64,000 nucleotides of DNA from Halolamina rubra. GTDB taxonomy: Archaea; Halobacteriota; Halobacteria; Halobacteriales; Haloferacaceae. This document shows, in pieces, positions 9,141 to 17,832 of this stretch; position 1 is the first letter of the stretch, and each line of letters opens with the position of its first letter. Position numbers and translations under genes: made by a program. The DNA lies in NCBI RefSeq assembly GCF_000739555.1, contig NZ_BBJN01000020.1, positions 41,808 to 105,807 of the forward strand, given 5' to 3'. The notes below the pieces were generated by a model. The model was not told where the DNA came from. It saw only the letters and a list, made by a program, of their open reading frames with translations, and did no database searches.

Positions 9141-9431
9141 CTACGACGAGTCGTCGTCATCACTCGGCGGCCGTTCAGCAAGCCGGTCAAACCGGGACTG
9201 AGCCTGTTCTTTCCGATCCGCACTCTCGGCGGGTTCGTACTCGATCTCCGTAACCTCCCCCTCGTCAGTGAGCGTGACTGCAAGGACTGCGTCAGGATGT
9301 GCCGCCTCAGCAGGCAGTGCCGCTCGATCCAGCACGATCTCGTCGACGACCTGGCCAGCTGCTTCAATCAGTATGACGGCCAGATCCTCCTCGAAGCGAT
9401 CGATTACGCCAGTGAATGTGTGGGTGGACAT
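9141..9431 (-). CDS. DUF3006 family small protein
   Basis: 96 residues. It opens with a beta strand and the family's characteristic GVIDRFEEDLAVILIE, then an acidic, Asp/Ser-rich tail. Members usually sit directly downstream of secreted ComEC-like metallo-beta-lactamase proteins, and that is the case here: the start codon follows the stop of the gene at 9434..10888 by two bases. The pair must be cotranscribed; the biochemical role of DUF3006 is not known. It lacks a signal peptide, so it acts inside the cell or is unrelated to the exported enzyme's location. Confidence 0.8.
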   Translation of the reverse strand: MSTHTFTGVIDRFEEDLAVILIEAAGQVVDEIVLDRAALPAEAAHPDAVLAVTLTDEGEVTEIEYEPAESADRKEQAQSRFDRLAERPPSDDDDSS

Positions 9432-9433
9432 TG

Positions 9434-10888
9434 TCAGTAGGTCTCCTCGAGTACGATTGTTCCCGTCTCATCGCGAAGGATGACGGTGTCACCGGCATTG
9501 TTCCAGACCGGGGCTGACTCGCCCCAATACAGTTCAGTCTCGGTGTCAGTCCCACTCCCGGTGTAGATCGTAATCTGGTCACCGGGATCGAGAACGACCC
9601 CATCCGGGAACGTGTACGTATGATCGGCTGCATCGGCAAGCGTCCACCCTGAGAGATCGACCGACGATGAACCCGTATTCTCGAAGACGACGTACTCGTC
9701 ATTCAGGTTCTCGCCATCATCTCCTTCAGCGTCCGCATGGACGTTGACGAGCTCGAGGGCAGTACCACCATCTGTGGCTGTTGGCGTCGCCGTCGAGTCA
9801 GTCGTCGTCTCCGCTGGGTCCGTAATCGGCGCCGTGCCGGAGCCATCGGCGTCGATAACGAGCCGTTCCGTCACCGCCCCCATAGTCCCAGGTTCAATCG
9901 GATCGCCCGAACGGAGCTGTGTCGCCGTCGTCGGCGCAGTCTGCTGGGTGGCGACCGTCACCGCCGATCCATTACTGGTGAACACCACTCGCCCATGGGT
10001 GGCCGTCCAGTACGTCGGTATCGAGTTGGCTTCCAACCGAGTGAGGACCTCTTCGTGGGGATGCCCGTACTGGGAATCATACGCGCTCGAGATCACAGCT
10101 GCCTGCGGTGAGGCCGCATCGAGGAACGCCTCGCTCGTACTGGATCGACTGCCGTGATGGCCAACAGCGAGCACAGTCGCATTCAGACTGTTGCCGTAGG
10201 TCTCGACGAGATACTCCTCGCTTGCCGTTTCCCCATCACCTGGGAGGAGGAAGCTCGACGCACCGTACTGAAGGTACAGTACGATGCTGTTCTCGTTCGA
10301 GTCCTCGTTCGCGACGTACCCCTCGGGTGGTGCAAGCACCTGGACGTCGACGCCATCCATTTGAATCGAATCGCCTGCTTGAGTCTGATAGAGCGTCACG
10401 TCGTGGCGCTCGATGGCGTCGAGGTATTCGTCGTACGTGCCCGAACTCGATGCGATCCCGGGGTCGTAGACGGCGCCGACGCCGTCGAGTTCAGTCTCAT
10501 AGTGGTCGATCACCGCTTCGTGACCACCGATATGGTCCGCATCAGGGTGGGTCGTCACGAGATGATCGATCCGAGTCACACCCTGGGACTCGAGATAGGC
10601 AATGATCTCCTCACCGTCATCTCGCCAGTCGCCGGTATCAATGAGGATCGTCTCTCCACCTGGCCCGATCACGAGCGTACTCGATCCCTGCCCGACGTTC
10701 AGCTGGTGCACAGCTAACTCACCCTCGGGCGTTGCCGTCTCCGTCGTCTCAGGCGCTGTCGTCGATGGGTCGTCCGTCGTGGCTGTCGAAGCTGGGCCTG
10801 CGTCAGTGGTACTGATCCCACCAGCACACCCCGCGAGAACGACCACTCCAACAACCGCTAAGGTTGCGAGAAGCCGACGATTAGACAT
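9434..10888 (-). CDS. Lipoprotein metallo-beta-lactamase (ComEC/Rec2-type domain) with C-terminal lamin-tail domain
   Basis: 484 residues. Signal peptide with lipobox Cys at about 21 (VLAGC), then a Thr-rich linker. The metallo-beta-lactamase domain starts at about residue 60 (VHQLNVGQGSSTLV) and carries the metal site TTHPDADHIGGHE, LPGDGE, and VGHHGS, followed by SAYDSQYGHPHEEV, all as in the nuclease-like domain of ComEC. After a second Thr/Asp linker at about 355-370, a lamin-tail (LTD) beta-sandwich ends the protein (NDEYVVFENTG, DLSGWTL, GDTVILRD). Expected to be a secreted or surface nuclease/phosphodiesterase, with LTD for substrate or surface binding. Pairs with the DUF3006 gene downstream. 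Confidence 0.88.
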   Translation of the reverse strand: MSNRRLLATLAVVGVVVLAGCAGGISTTDAGPASTATTDDPSTTAPETTETATPEGELAVHQLNVGQGSSTLVIGPGGETILIDTGDWRDDGEEIIAYLESQGVTRIDHLVTTHPDADHIGGHEAVIDHYETELDGVGAVYDPGIASSSGTYDEYLDAIERHDVTLYQTQAGDSIQMDGVDVQVLAPPEGYVANEDSNENSIVLYLQYGASSFLLPGDGETASEEYLVETYGNSLNATVLAVGHHGSRSSTSEAFLDAASPQAAVISSAYDSQYGHPHEEVLTRLEANSIPTYWTATHGRVVFTSNGSAVTVATQQTAPTTATQLRSGDPIEPGTMGAVTERLVIDADGSGTAPITDPAETTTDSTATPTATDGGTALELVNVHADAEGDDGENLNDEYVVFENTGSSSVDLSGWTLADAADHTYTFPDGVVLDPGDQITIYTGSGTDTETELYWGESAPVWNNAGDTVILRDETGTIVLEETY

Positions 10889-10934
10889 ACCCGTATATCG
10901 TGTACTCAGCGGTTAGTAGTTCCGGCCCCTGACT

Positions 10935-11537
10935 TCACTTGTACAGCCAGAACCGGAACTCCTCTTCGAGCAGTCCGTAGAGCCATTCGTCCCATTCGTG
11001 ACTGAATCGATTGGGTGCATCTTGCAGTTGATCGCGAACGATCGACTCATTCTCCTCGATGAATCGCCGGAGTGCGCGTCGCTCGTCGCCGTGGAGGTAG
11101 TAGACCTTCGTCACGCGGTCACTATCGCGATGACTAGCGCCACCGACACCGGTCACGTCCAATCGCTTGACGAACATCCGCTGTTGATCAGTGAGCACGG
11201 CCACGCCTCTCCCATCACCAAGCTCCTCCCCAACGCGGGGTTTGTCACGGAGTGTCTGCAGCCACTTTGACCCGAACAACCGCTGTTCGTTATCGTATGA
11301 ACTGGGTTGGTCGTCGAACTGTCCCTCTGCCTCCCGAACTTCGTCCAGCGTGAGGTCTTCGGGGATTGCATCGTGCATGGCCTCACGGAGATCCTCTCTC
11401 GGGGTGGTATCACCACGCTCCCAGTTGCCGACTGTGTTTGAGGTTACGCCAAACACGTCGGCGAACTCCTCTCGATCCTCCTCGCGAGTTTCACGGATCA
11501 AGCGAATGCCAGCAGGCGGGATCTCGAAATCAGCCAT
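10935..11537 (-). CDS. XRE-type helix-turn-helix protein
   Basis: 200 residues. An XRE/Cro-like HTH lies at residues about 8-45 (RLIRETREEDREEFADVFGVTSNTVGNWERG; key motif SNTVGNWERG). The remaining 150 residues, rich in charged and aromatic residues, are not recognised; the end (EWLYGLLEEEFRFWLYK) may be a dimerisation helix. It is divergent from the PD-(D/E)XK gene at 11631 with about 90 bases between, so it may repress both. It follows the order regulator / nuclease common in small defence or toxin modules. Confidence 0.75.
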   Translation of the reverse strand: MADFEIPPAGIRLIRETREEDREEFADVFGVTSNTVGNWERGDTTPREDLREAMHDAIPEDLTLDEVREAEGQFDDQPSSYDNEQRLFGSKWLQTLRDKPRVGEELGDGRGVAVLTDQQRMFVKRLDVTGVGGASHRDSDRVTKVYYLHGDERRALRRFIEENESIVRDQLQDAPNRFSHEWDEWLYGLLEEEFRFWLYK

Positions 11538-11630
11538 CTTCCAGACACACCATCGGTTGGAGAAAAAAGCGTTACTGCCTCTTCTGAGACCGTCCGACTG
11601 TCAATAGTTGCCAAATTCATCGGACTGTTT

Positions 11631-12563
11631 TTGCCCACACCGAGTCGAACGTCACCAGTGCCAACTGTAGACTGGACCCCGGCGCTCGAGGCGCTGGATG
11701 AATCCACCACTGGGATGTATGGTCCAACGTCCTTCAACGGCTATCTGGAGACACACGGGATGGATTCGGGACGGTTCAGGACGCCACGGCATATTTCCAT
11801 CAACGATAGGAGTGACCTGGCGCCTGCACTCACCGACGCCGAGACGATGGTGCTTCGACTCGGCCGATCACCTGGTGAACGAGGTACACAGTTCGTACTT
11901 GTCCGCGCTCCCAGCGGCCTCTCGGCGTTCTTCCTGGATGAAGAGACCGAATTCGACAACCCGACGAAGTCGTGGGACATGCGACCCAGCGGAGCTGATA
12001 TCGAATGGCTCGATCAAGCCCGTCGAGATATCCTCGATGGGTATCGATTGCTCCCGACGTTCTCCGAGGCTTCGTTAGTCAACCTCGCCCTATCGGCGGG
12101 CATCGTGAGTGACGCCCTAGATTTGGACCCAGATTCAATCGGTGCAGCTCCGGCGACGGTCTCAACGACGTTCGACTTCGAATTTGTCCCGGACGAATCG
12201 ATCGATACCGTGCTGTCACACAATGCTGGCCACGTTGAGATCGACGCAATCGCTGTCACGCGGCGTGATGGCCAGCGTGTACTGTTGATCATCGAAGCAA
12301 AAACGGGAGCCACAGGAGCCGTTCCAAAACACAAACTCGCCTACCCAGTATTTGCCCTCTCGAACGAGGCAGCGCAGTTCGATGAAGTGATACCGGTATT
12401 CCTCCGGGCCGACTACGATGGGAAGGCAATCACGTACGATATCCACCAGTGTAGTCCGCCTCGAACATCGACGGGTGAGCACTGTTTGACTGCATTGACT
12501 GTGACATCCCACAGAAGGTATCATCTGCAGGTCGCGGAGGAATCTCACAACGACAGCCGGTGA
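11631..12563 (+). CDS. PD-(D/E)XK nuclease-superfamily protein
   Basis: 310 residues if the TTG at 11631 is used; an in-frame GTG at 11658 is an alternative. The C-terminal third has the restriction-endonuclease core: HVEIDAIAV (Asp 205) and, after a short hairpin, VLLIIEAKTG (Glu 222, Lys 224), followed by KHKLAYPVFAL and a strand with EVIPVFLRAD. The N-terminal 150 residues (YGPTSFNGYLETHG, RTPRHISIND) resemble the target-recognition half of Type II restriction enzymes of haloarchaea and are not otherwise assigned. No methyltransferase is next to it. Divergent from an XRE regulator. Likely a DNA nuclease of a defence module. Confidence 0.68.
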   Translation: MPTPSRTSPVPTVDWTPALEALDESTTGMYGPTSFNGYLETHGMDSGRFRTPRHISINDRSDLAPALTDAETMVLRLGRSPGERGTQFVLVRAPSGLSAFFLDEETEFDNPTKSWDMRPSGADIEWLDQARRDILDGYRLLPTFSEASLVNLALSAGIVSDALDLDPDSIGAAPATVSTTFDFEFVPDESIDTVLSHNAGHVEIDAIAVTRRDGQRVLLIIEAKTGATGAVPKHKLAYPVFALSNEAAQFDEVIPVFLRADYDGKAITYDIHQCSPPRTSTGEHCLTALTVTSHRRYHLQVAEESHNDSR

Positions 12564-12705
12564 ACGGATGTCGACGCCAGGCCCAGAATGTCAGTCTCCT
12601 GCAGGAAGTCAGTACAGGGCCTAGCCTGATCGCCGAGGGTTGTTTCCCAAAACGTCTCGCCGACGTACGTCTTGACGCTCGCCGTCGATAATGTGGTCTT
12701 GTTGT

Positions 12706-12715
12706 AACTTATTAC
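12706..12715 (+). promoter_or_regulatory. Putative TATA box of the McrBC-like operon
   Basis: An AT-rich aacttattac stands in GC-rich surroundings 49-58 bases before the ATG at 12764. It would start transcription near 12740, about 25 bases before the start codon. Confidence 0.4.
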
Positions 12716-12763
12716 CGCCTCGCTAGCCAGCTTTGATTAGGGTGGGTGTTTAGACTCGAATAC

Positions 12764-14545
12764 ATGTCTGAACGTGAAGGGACTCAGAGCTCTCTTTCTT
12801 CTGCTGGGCCAACTGATCAGGAAGGTTCGGAACGCGGTGACGCTGAAGCGAACTCCCGAGAACCGAATGTGTGGATAGAGAAGAGCAAGCACCACCGGGA
12901 AGACAGAAGTTGGGAAGGATGGGGGGTCGGTGATGCGCTTTGGTGCCCACAGACCTCGACTGGTGGGGGCGATATTGTCGCTTATCGGAACCTCAAAGAG
13001 ATCAAGCCGGGTGACATCATTCTTCTCCTCGATCAAGGCGACCGAGTCTTTACCGGATACGCCCGCGCAGCGGACACGTATCAGGAGACAACGTGCCCGG
13101 AGGACACGAAGTGGGATAATGACGGCGTCACCGAGATGGGCCTCGATCGTGGCGAGCGCCCTGCATACAAGGTCCCACTCGAAGAGTATCACGAGTTCGC
13201 ATCCCCGCTCGCGGTAAATGACGTTCTTCACCCAAAGTATGAGCAGCGGCTGCTTCCCCTTCAGGACAGCAAGGAGTACAACGTCGTTTTCAACAAAAAT
13301 CTCAACCTGAACCAAGGGGCCTACTGTACCGAAGTTCCCGATGAGTTTGCTGCACTCATCGACGAAGTGCTCCAGGAAGAGGTCGGCGAAGAACTCCCGC
13401 TGGAGACGATCGAGGTTTCAGGTACAGGGACAACCACGACAACAACTAGTTCCACCCCGTCGACAGCCAACCTAGACGACTTCTCCTTCACGATTCCCGA
13501 ATACCTCTACTTCGACGACCGCGACCGAATCCGACGCCAAGTCGAGGCAGCGCTGAATTCGGGGAAGAACATCATTTTCACAGGTCCACCGGGGACCGGA
13601 AAGACAGAACTTGCGACGGCACTGGGTGAGACGGCGGCCCAGCGGGAGGCCGTCGATGACTACGTTTTCACCACCGCAACGTCCGACTGGACTAGTTTCG
13701 ATACGATCGGCGGCCATGTGCCTGCAGATGATGGTAATGGAATCGAGTTCCAGCCCCGGATCTTCCTGAACTGCTTCCGAGAAGAGGGGATTTCTCCAGG
13801 GGAACCTGGCGAGATAGTCAACGAGTGGCTCGTCATTGACGAGTTGAATCGCTCAGATATCGACAAGGCATTCGGGGAGCTGTTCTCGGTCCTTTCAGGC
13901 GATTCAGTCGAGTTGCCCTATCGGCGGGACAACCAGGTTGAGATCCGATGGGTCGATGACCAGGAGGAGATGGAATCCATCGCATCGAATCCCGACATCT
14001 TCCCAGTAACACCGGCATGGCGCCTCATTGGGACGATGAACACCTACGACAAAGCCTCCCTCTACGAGATGTCCTACGCGTTCATGCGCAGATTCAATTT
14101 CATTCGGATCCCTGTCCCCGACCTCGCTACTGAGGATGGCGTTAGAACGGATCTGCTCGATCCGGATGGTGACAACAACTTCGCGGCTGTTTGGGGGCTT
14201 GAGGATCTACTCACAACTGGCGACCTGGCGAAGGAGATGGCCGTCCTCTGGTACAAACTGAACCAGCACAGAAAGATCGGCCCCTCGATCGTGATGGACA
14301 TGCTCGAATACATCCAGGCATATGAGCCAGCATATCGGTCGGAAGCGCTGACTGATGCCGTTGTTTCGATGGTCTTCCCCCAGCTCGAAGGAATGCGGCC
14401 GCGGGAGCTCGAGAGTCTCATTCTCTCGCTTACAGATGGGGAAGCCGTCGACACCGGGGAAACGGTCGCGCCAAGCGTGAGTGAAGACGATCTCCGAGTT
14501 CACGCTGAGGACTTCTTCGACATCGACCTCAGTGACGATGACTAG
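12764..14545 (+). CDS. mcrB-like: McrB-like AAA+ NTPase with N-terminal EVE/PUA-type domain
   Basis: 593 residues from the ATG at 12764 (a GTG six codons upstream is possible). Residues about 35-190 form an EVE/YTH-like PUA fold domain: NVWIEKSKH, WGVGDALWCP, IKPGDIILLL..GDRVFTGYARA; such domains read modified cytosine. After a Thr/Ser linker comes the AAA+ motor: Walker A GPPGTGKTEL from residue 274, Walker B EWLVIDELNRSD, and the McrB signature GTMNTYDKASL from about residue 423 with sensor/arginine-finger region AFMRRFNF. In McrBC systems this subunit recognises modified DNA and translocates with NTP hydrolysis to drive McrC cleavage. First gene of a four-gene operon; the next gene overlaps it by eight bases. 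Confidence 0.9.
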   Translation: MSEREGTQSSLSSAGPTDQEGSERGDAEANSREPNVWIEKSKHHREDRSWEGWGVGDALWCPQTSTGGGDIVAYRNLKEIKPGDIILLLDQGDRVFTGYARAADTYQETTCPEDTKWDNDGVTEMGLDRGERPAYKVPLEEYHEFASPLAVNDVLHPKYEQRLLPLQDSKEYNVVFNKNLNLNQGAYCTEVPDEFAALIDEVLQEEVGEELPLETIEVSGTGTTTTTTSSTPSTANLDDFSFTIPEYLYFDDRDRIRRQVEAALNSGKNIIFTGPPGTGKTELATALGETAAQREAVDDYVFTTATSDWTSFDTIGGHVPADDGNGIEFQPRIFLNCFREEGISPGEPGEIVNEWLVIDELNRSDIDKAFGELFSVLSGDSVELPYRRDNQVEIRWVDDQEEMESIASNPDIFPVTPAWRLIGTMNTYDKASLYEMSYAFMRRFNFIRIPVPDLATEDGVRTDLLDPDGDNNFAAVWGLEDLLTTGDLAKEMAVLWYKLNQHRKIGPSIVMDMLEYIQAYEPAYRSEALTDAVVSMVFPQLEGMRPRELESLILSLTDGEAVDTGETVAPSVSEDDLRVHAEDFFDIDLSDDD

Positions 14546-15860
14546 TAAGACGCCCCCAGAGGAACTGGTCTCGGAGACCGCTTCCGAGTTCGTCACCTTC
14601 CTCAGTCGAGGGGCGATTAACGAGCGGCAGCTCTCAGAGAAGCTGGATTTTGCCGATCTGGAGATTGATGACTTCCGGCGTCTCAAACGAGTACACTTCG
14701 TTCTCTCGGAGCCAGTTGTCAAGTTTATTCAGCAGCTCCCACAGCGGATCCGGCAGATCAACAAAGAGACTCAGCGTTCTCAGACCATCAGCCGTGGGGA
14801 AATTGAGGGGCGCATTGATTGGGGGGCGACGACGAAGCTCCGGAACACGCAAAGCTACGGTAACAAGACACTCTTCGTCTGCAACACGCCGTATTCAGAG
14901 TACGACATCCCCGAAAATCTCGTCCTGAAGAAGCTACTCGGCATCATCTACGAAACCGTTACTGAGGACATCAAGCGGATAGATTATGACTGGCGGATGG
15001 ACCGATGGGACGAAGATTTAGTGCGAGATATGGAGCGGATCTTCGAACGGAATATCCACCTCAGTCGTATCAAAGACCATGACGAGATCAGGATCAATCC
15101 CCGAACGCTGAACGCAGCCCGAACCTCTCGAGATCGACTCTATACACAGGCCTACGACCTCTTCAATAAGTACCAGCAGCTTCAGGCCGATGAGTTTGAT
15201 GACGAGGAAGTCAGCTCGCTTCTATCGGAAACCCTGGTCGAGCCAAACGACGTCCCGACCCTGTTCGAGTTGTTCGGTGTGTTCAAACTCATTGGCGTCG
15301 TTCGACGCGCTTTCGACGTCGGGTTACAGCCAATCCAGGACACCAGTGAGGCGATCGCCCGGATGGAGTCGGAGACGACGCGGGTTGAGGTCTATCACGA
15401 CACGAGCGGTGACCTTGCGTTTTCGGAGTCGATCGACGACGTCGAGCCGCCGATGCCGGAGTATCTCCGCCGATATCGGGAGATGCTGGATGAACATGTG
15501 CAAGCGGCCAAAGAGAGTATTGACCGAGATGTGGGCCGCAACCTGTTTGACGGACGTCCGGACTTACTCATCGAGGTGTACGACACGAGCGGTGATGCGG
15601 ACTCACTGACGGAGCTGCTCATCGGCGAGATGAAGTACACAAACAGTGAGCAGACCTTCACTGACGGTCTCAAAGAGCTATTGGAGTACCTCAAGTACGC
15701 CAGGGAGGGTGCCAATGCCCAGGGGTATCTGCAAGATCAGATGGATACGCTTCGTGGCGTTCTGGTCGTTGACTCTGTGGACTTCGATCAGCCCTCGAAC
15801 GAAGAGATCTCCGTTATCGATACGGAGATGCTACGGGGCGAACCTGAACTGCCCGAATAG
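14538..15860 (+). CDS. mcrC-like: McrC-like nuclease subunit (PD-(D/E)XK)
   Basis: 440 residues from the ATG at 14538, which overlaps the end of the McrB-like gene and is therefore preferred over the upstream frame start. The N-terminal half is helical and charged (LPQRIRQINKETQ, GRIDWGATTKLR; the DUF2357-like part of McrC relatives). Nuclease core near the C-terminus: GRPDLLIEV (Asp 342), then a strand with GEMKYT (Glu 364, Lys 366), and a long helix TDGLKELLEYLKYAR. Expected to cut DNA when loaded by the NTPase. Sixty bases separate it from the next operon gene, with no terminator visible. It could belong to the Type IV restriction class; substrate modification unknown. Confidence 0.82.
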   Translation: MTSKTPPEELVSETASEFVTFLSRGAINERQLSEKLDFADLEIDDFRRLKRVHFVLSEPVVKFIQQLPQRIRQINKETQRSQTISRGEIEGRIDWGATTKLRNTQSYGNKTLFVCNTPYSEYDIPENLVLKKLLGIIYETVTEDIKRIDYDWRMDRWDEDLVRDMERIFERNIHLSRIKDHDEIRINPRTLNAARTSRDRLYTQAYDLFNKYQQLQADEFDDEEVSSLLSETLVEPNDVPTLFELFGVFKLIGVVRRAFDVGLQPIQDTSEAIARMESETTRVEVYHDTSGDLAFSESIDDVEPPMPEYLRRYREMLDEHVQAAKESIDRDVGRNLFDGRPDLLIEVYDTSGDADSLTELLIGEMKYTNSEQTFTDGLKELLEYLKYAREGANAQGYLQDQMDTLRGVLVVDSVDFDQPSNEEISVIDTEMLRGEPELPE

Positions 15861-15920
15861 TGCATAAGGGGAGACCCCCCGACACACAACCCTGATTACG
15901 TATCGGGATCATCTGTCCCT

Positions 15921-16748
15921 ATGGCCGATTTTTCCAAGAATACACATGTAGAGGCAAAGAGTATCTTGGCAGATTACGGTTCGCTAGTCCCTCGGCTTCG
16001 GTTTCAGTCTGAACTGTGGTTCGACATATCCAACTACAGTGTCCGATCCATAGCAGCGCATGGAGAAGTTACGTTCGACGATGGGATGACGAGGTATGAC
16101 CTCCCGACGATTCAGACAGAGAAACCGGTTGCCAGCGGAACGAACCGAACCGAATTCAGTGCAGACTGTGATCTGAGTAGGGAAGCGCTCGAACAGATTG
16201 AGGAAGTCCGCGAGGGAGGGGACCTATCCTTCGAGATCGAGTACGTCCTCGATATTGTTTCCAACAGCGGGAACAAGTCGACGGACAGAGTCACGAAGAA
16301 TGTAGATTTTGACCCTGCTCTAAGCGAATGGCAGGATATTCTGGAAACGATGGACTACCACGACGCTCGATTCGTGAAAGTTCCTCTTGACGCAGGTACA
16401 AAGACGAATGACGTTCTTGAGAACGCCCAAGCGACCGTAGAGCGAGCTCAGCGAAGACACGATGAGGGTGACTACAAAGATTCTGTAGCGCTCTGTCGAG
16501 ACGCTATCGAGTCGCTACAGCACATCGACGAATCGGTCCTATCTGCAGCCGTCGACGAGCAGAAGTTGGAGAGGATACAGGCGCAGCTCGAGACATTCGA
16601 GAAGCGGTTCCTCGGGCTGTTCTCACACGCTCAGGACCGGACAGGGATTGAACCAGCTCTGAGACGTGACAGTGACTTCGCCCTGACACAGACGAAGTCG
16701 TTCATCCGATACTACGCGACCGCATTGAGTGAGGAGAATGACGAATAA
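15921..16748 (+). CDS. Unknown third subunit of the McrBC-like operon
   Basis: 275 residues, not recognised. Two parts are visible: residues about 1-150 rich in beta strand (LRFQSELWFDISNYSV, FSADCDLS, FEIEYVLDIVS), possibly a beta-sandwich or binding domain; residues about 165-270 all helix with TPR-like spacing (AQRRHDEGDYKDSVALCRDAIESL) and a closing helix (TQTKSFIRYYATALS). The helical part resembles the HEPN/abortive-infection-like helical domains seen in defence proteins, but I see no R-x4-6-H nuclease motif, so this is only a resemblance. Its stop codon overlaps the ATG of the next gene (taatg), showing translational coupling to the GIY-YIG protein. Confidence 0.75.
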   Translation: MADFSKNTHVEAKSILADYGSLVPRLRFQSELWFDISNYSVRSIAAHGEVTFDDGMTRYDLPTIQTEKPVASGTNRTEFSADCDLSREALEQIEEVREGGDLSFEIEYVLDIVSNSGNKSTDRVTKNVDFDPALSEWQDILETMDYHDARFVKVPLDAGTKTNDVLENAQATVERAQRRHDEGDYKDSVALCRDAIESLQHIDESVLSAAVDEQKLERIQAQLETFEKRFLGLFSHAQDRTGIEPALRRDSDFALTQTKSFIRYYATALSEENDE

Positions 16749-17635
16749 TGAACGAGCCTGAGTTCTACGCCAACAACTGGCTCGGCGCTGACTGGACGGA
16801 CTGGGGCCCCCTCGACCCCAACGGTGACCATCTGTCGACGTTCTCGACAGACGAAGGGCTGTACCGCGTACGCCACCCGGAGCGGCCGGGATTGGAGTAC
16901 ATCGGCGAGACGGGACGTAGCCTCCGTGGCCGGGTCCGAGCGCTTGCCCATGGGGCGTTCGCCGACGAGATGCCCTACCGTGATCCGCACACTGCGGCTC
17001 CGTGTCTCTGGGCCGTCCAACAAGAGGACGGCAAGGAACTGGAGGTCTCAGTCACGACGCCGACGCTCGCCGAGGATAAGCAGTCCCGGAAGGCGTTCGA
17101 AGACGCCCTGATCGCTGTATACCGCCGCGAAAGAGGCGAGAGTCCGACGGCGAACTTCGGCCGAATAATCGACGGCTATCGGCAGTCGACATATCGAAGC
17201 GGTGGAGAACGCGGTGGACCACTCGAACCGGGTGAGACGGAATCGAACGCTGAATCTGGCGTCGGTCCGCTCGATTGGAGCCGTAGCGAGGCCATTCTCT
17301 CAGGTGACTGGATGGGCCTCTCCTGGTCGGCGCCACGACAGCTCGCCGTGGTAGACACGTCGCTCCCGACAGATGACGCGCTGTACCGGATCTGGCGAGA
17401 GGGTGGTGCACCCCCTTTGGAATACATCGGGCAGAGTTCGAACCTCAAGTCACGGCTGTATCATCACCGGCGGAATCGTGACGAGAAGCTACTGTACTCG
17501 TACACAGAACTTGGCGAGCATGACGCCCAGCACAAACGTGAAGAGGCTGAGACGGAGCTAATCGGCGTTCACTGGTTGGAAGCGGGGAGAGTCCACGGGA
17601 TCAGTTCTGAAGGGTTCGGATTCCGGCGAACGTGA
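16748..17635 (+). CDS. Protein with two tandem GIY-YIG nuclease-like domains
   Basis: 295 residues. First domain: GLYRVRH at 37-43, LEYIGETGRSLRGRVRAL from 49 (YIG at 51-53, Arg at 60/62), a conserved Glu in AFEDALIAVYRRE, and TANFG near residue 138, so the usual G-Y / Y-I-G / R / E / N set is present. Second domain: ALYRIWRE at 211-218, LEYIGQSSNLKSRLYHH from 224 (YIG at 226-228), Glu in EAETELIGVHW; its final Asn is less clear. Two fused domains would give a built-in dimer able to cut both strands. It is the last gene of the McrB/McrC-like operon, sharing a base with the previous stop. Role inferred: second effector nuclease of the system. Confidence 0.78.
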   Translation: MNEPEFYANNWLGADWTDWGPLDPNGDHLSTFSTDEGLYRVRHPERPGLEYIGETGRSLRGRVRALAHGAFADEMPYRDPHTAAPCLWAVQQEDGKELEVSVTTPTLAEDKQSRKAFEDALIAVYRRERGESPTANFGRIIDGYRQSTYRSGGERGGPLEPGETESNAESGVGPLDWSRSEAILSGDWMGLSWSAPRQLAVVDTSLPTDDALYRIWREGGAPPLEYIGQSSNLKSRLYHHRRNRDEKLLYSYTELGEHDAQHKREEAETELIGVHWLEAGRVHGISSEGFGFRRT

Positions 17636-17832
17636 CAATGGGAGCCGAAACCATAGGGGAAGAATTAGTGATCCTTCAGAGGGGATTTATCTAGGCTGAA
17701 TTAGGCGTGTTCCCACACCCGTTCGAATTTATCTTCTCCATATCGGGATTGGAGCGCGCGCTATTTCTGCTAAGTACAGGTGATGTATACAACCTAGTCA
17801 CAGTTCCCGCCTACAGGGGGCAGCTTCCCCAA

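Noticed and set aside
15921..16748. HEPN RNase for gene 3 of the McrBC-like operon
   Set aside because: The helical part lacks the R-x4-6-H motif, so an RNase call is not supported.
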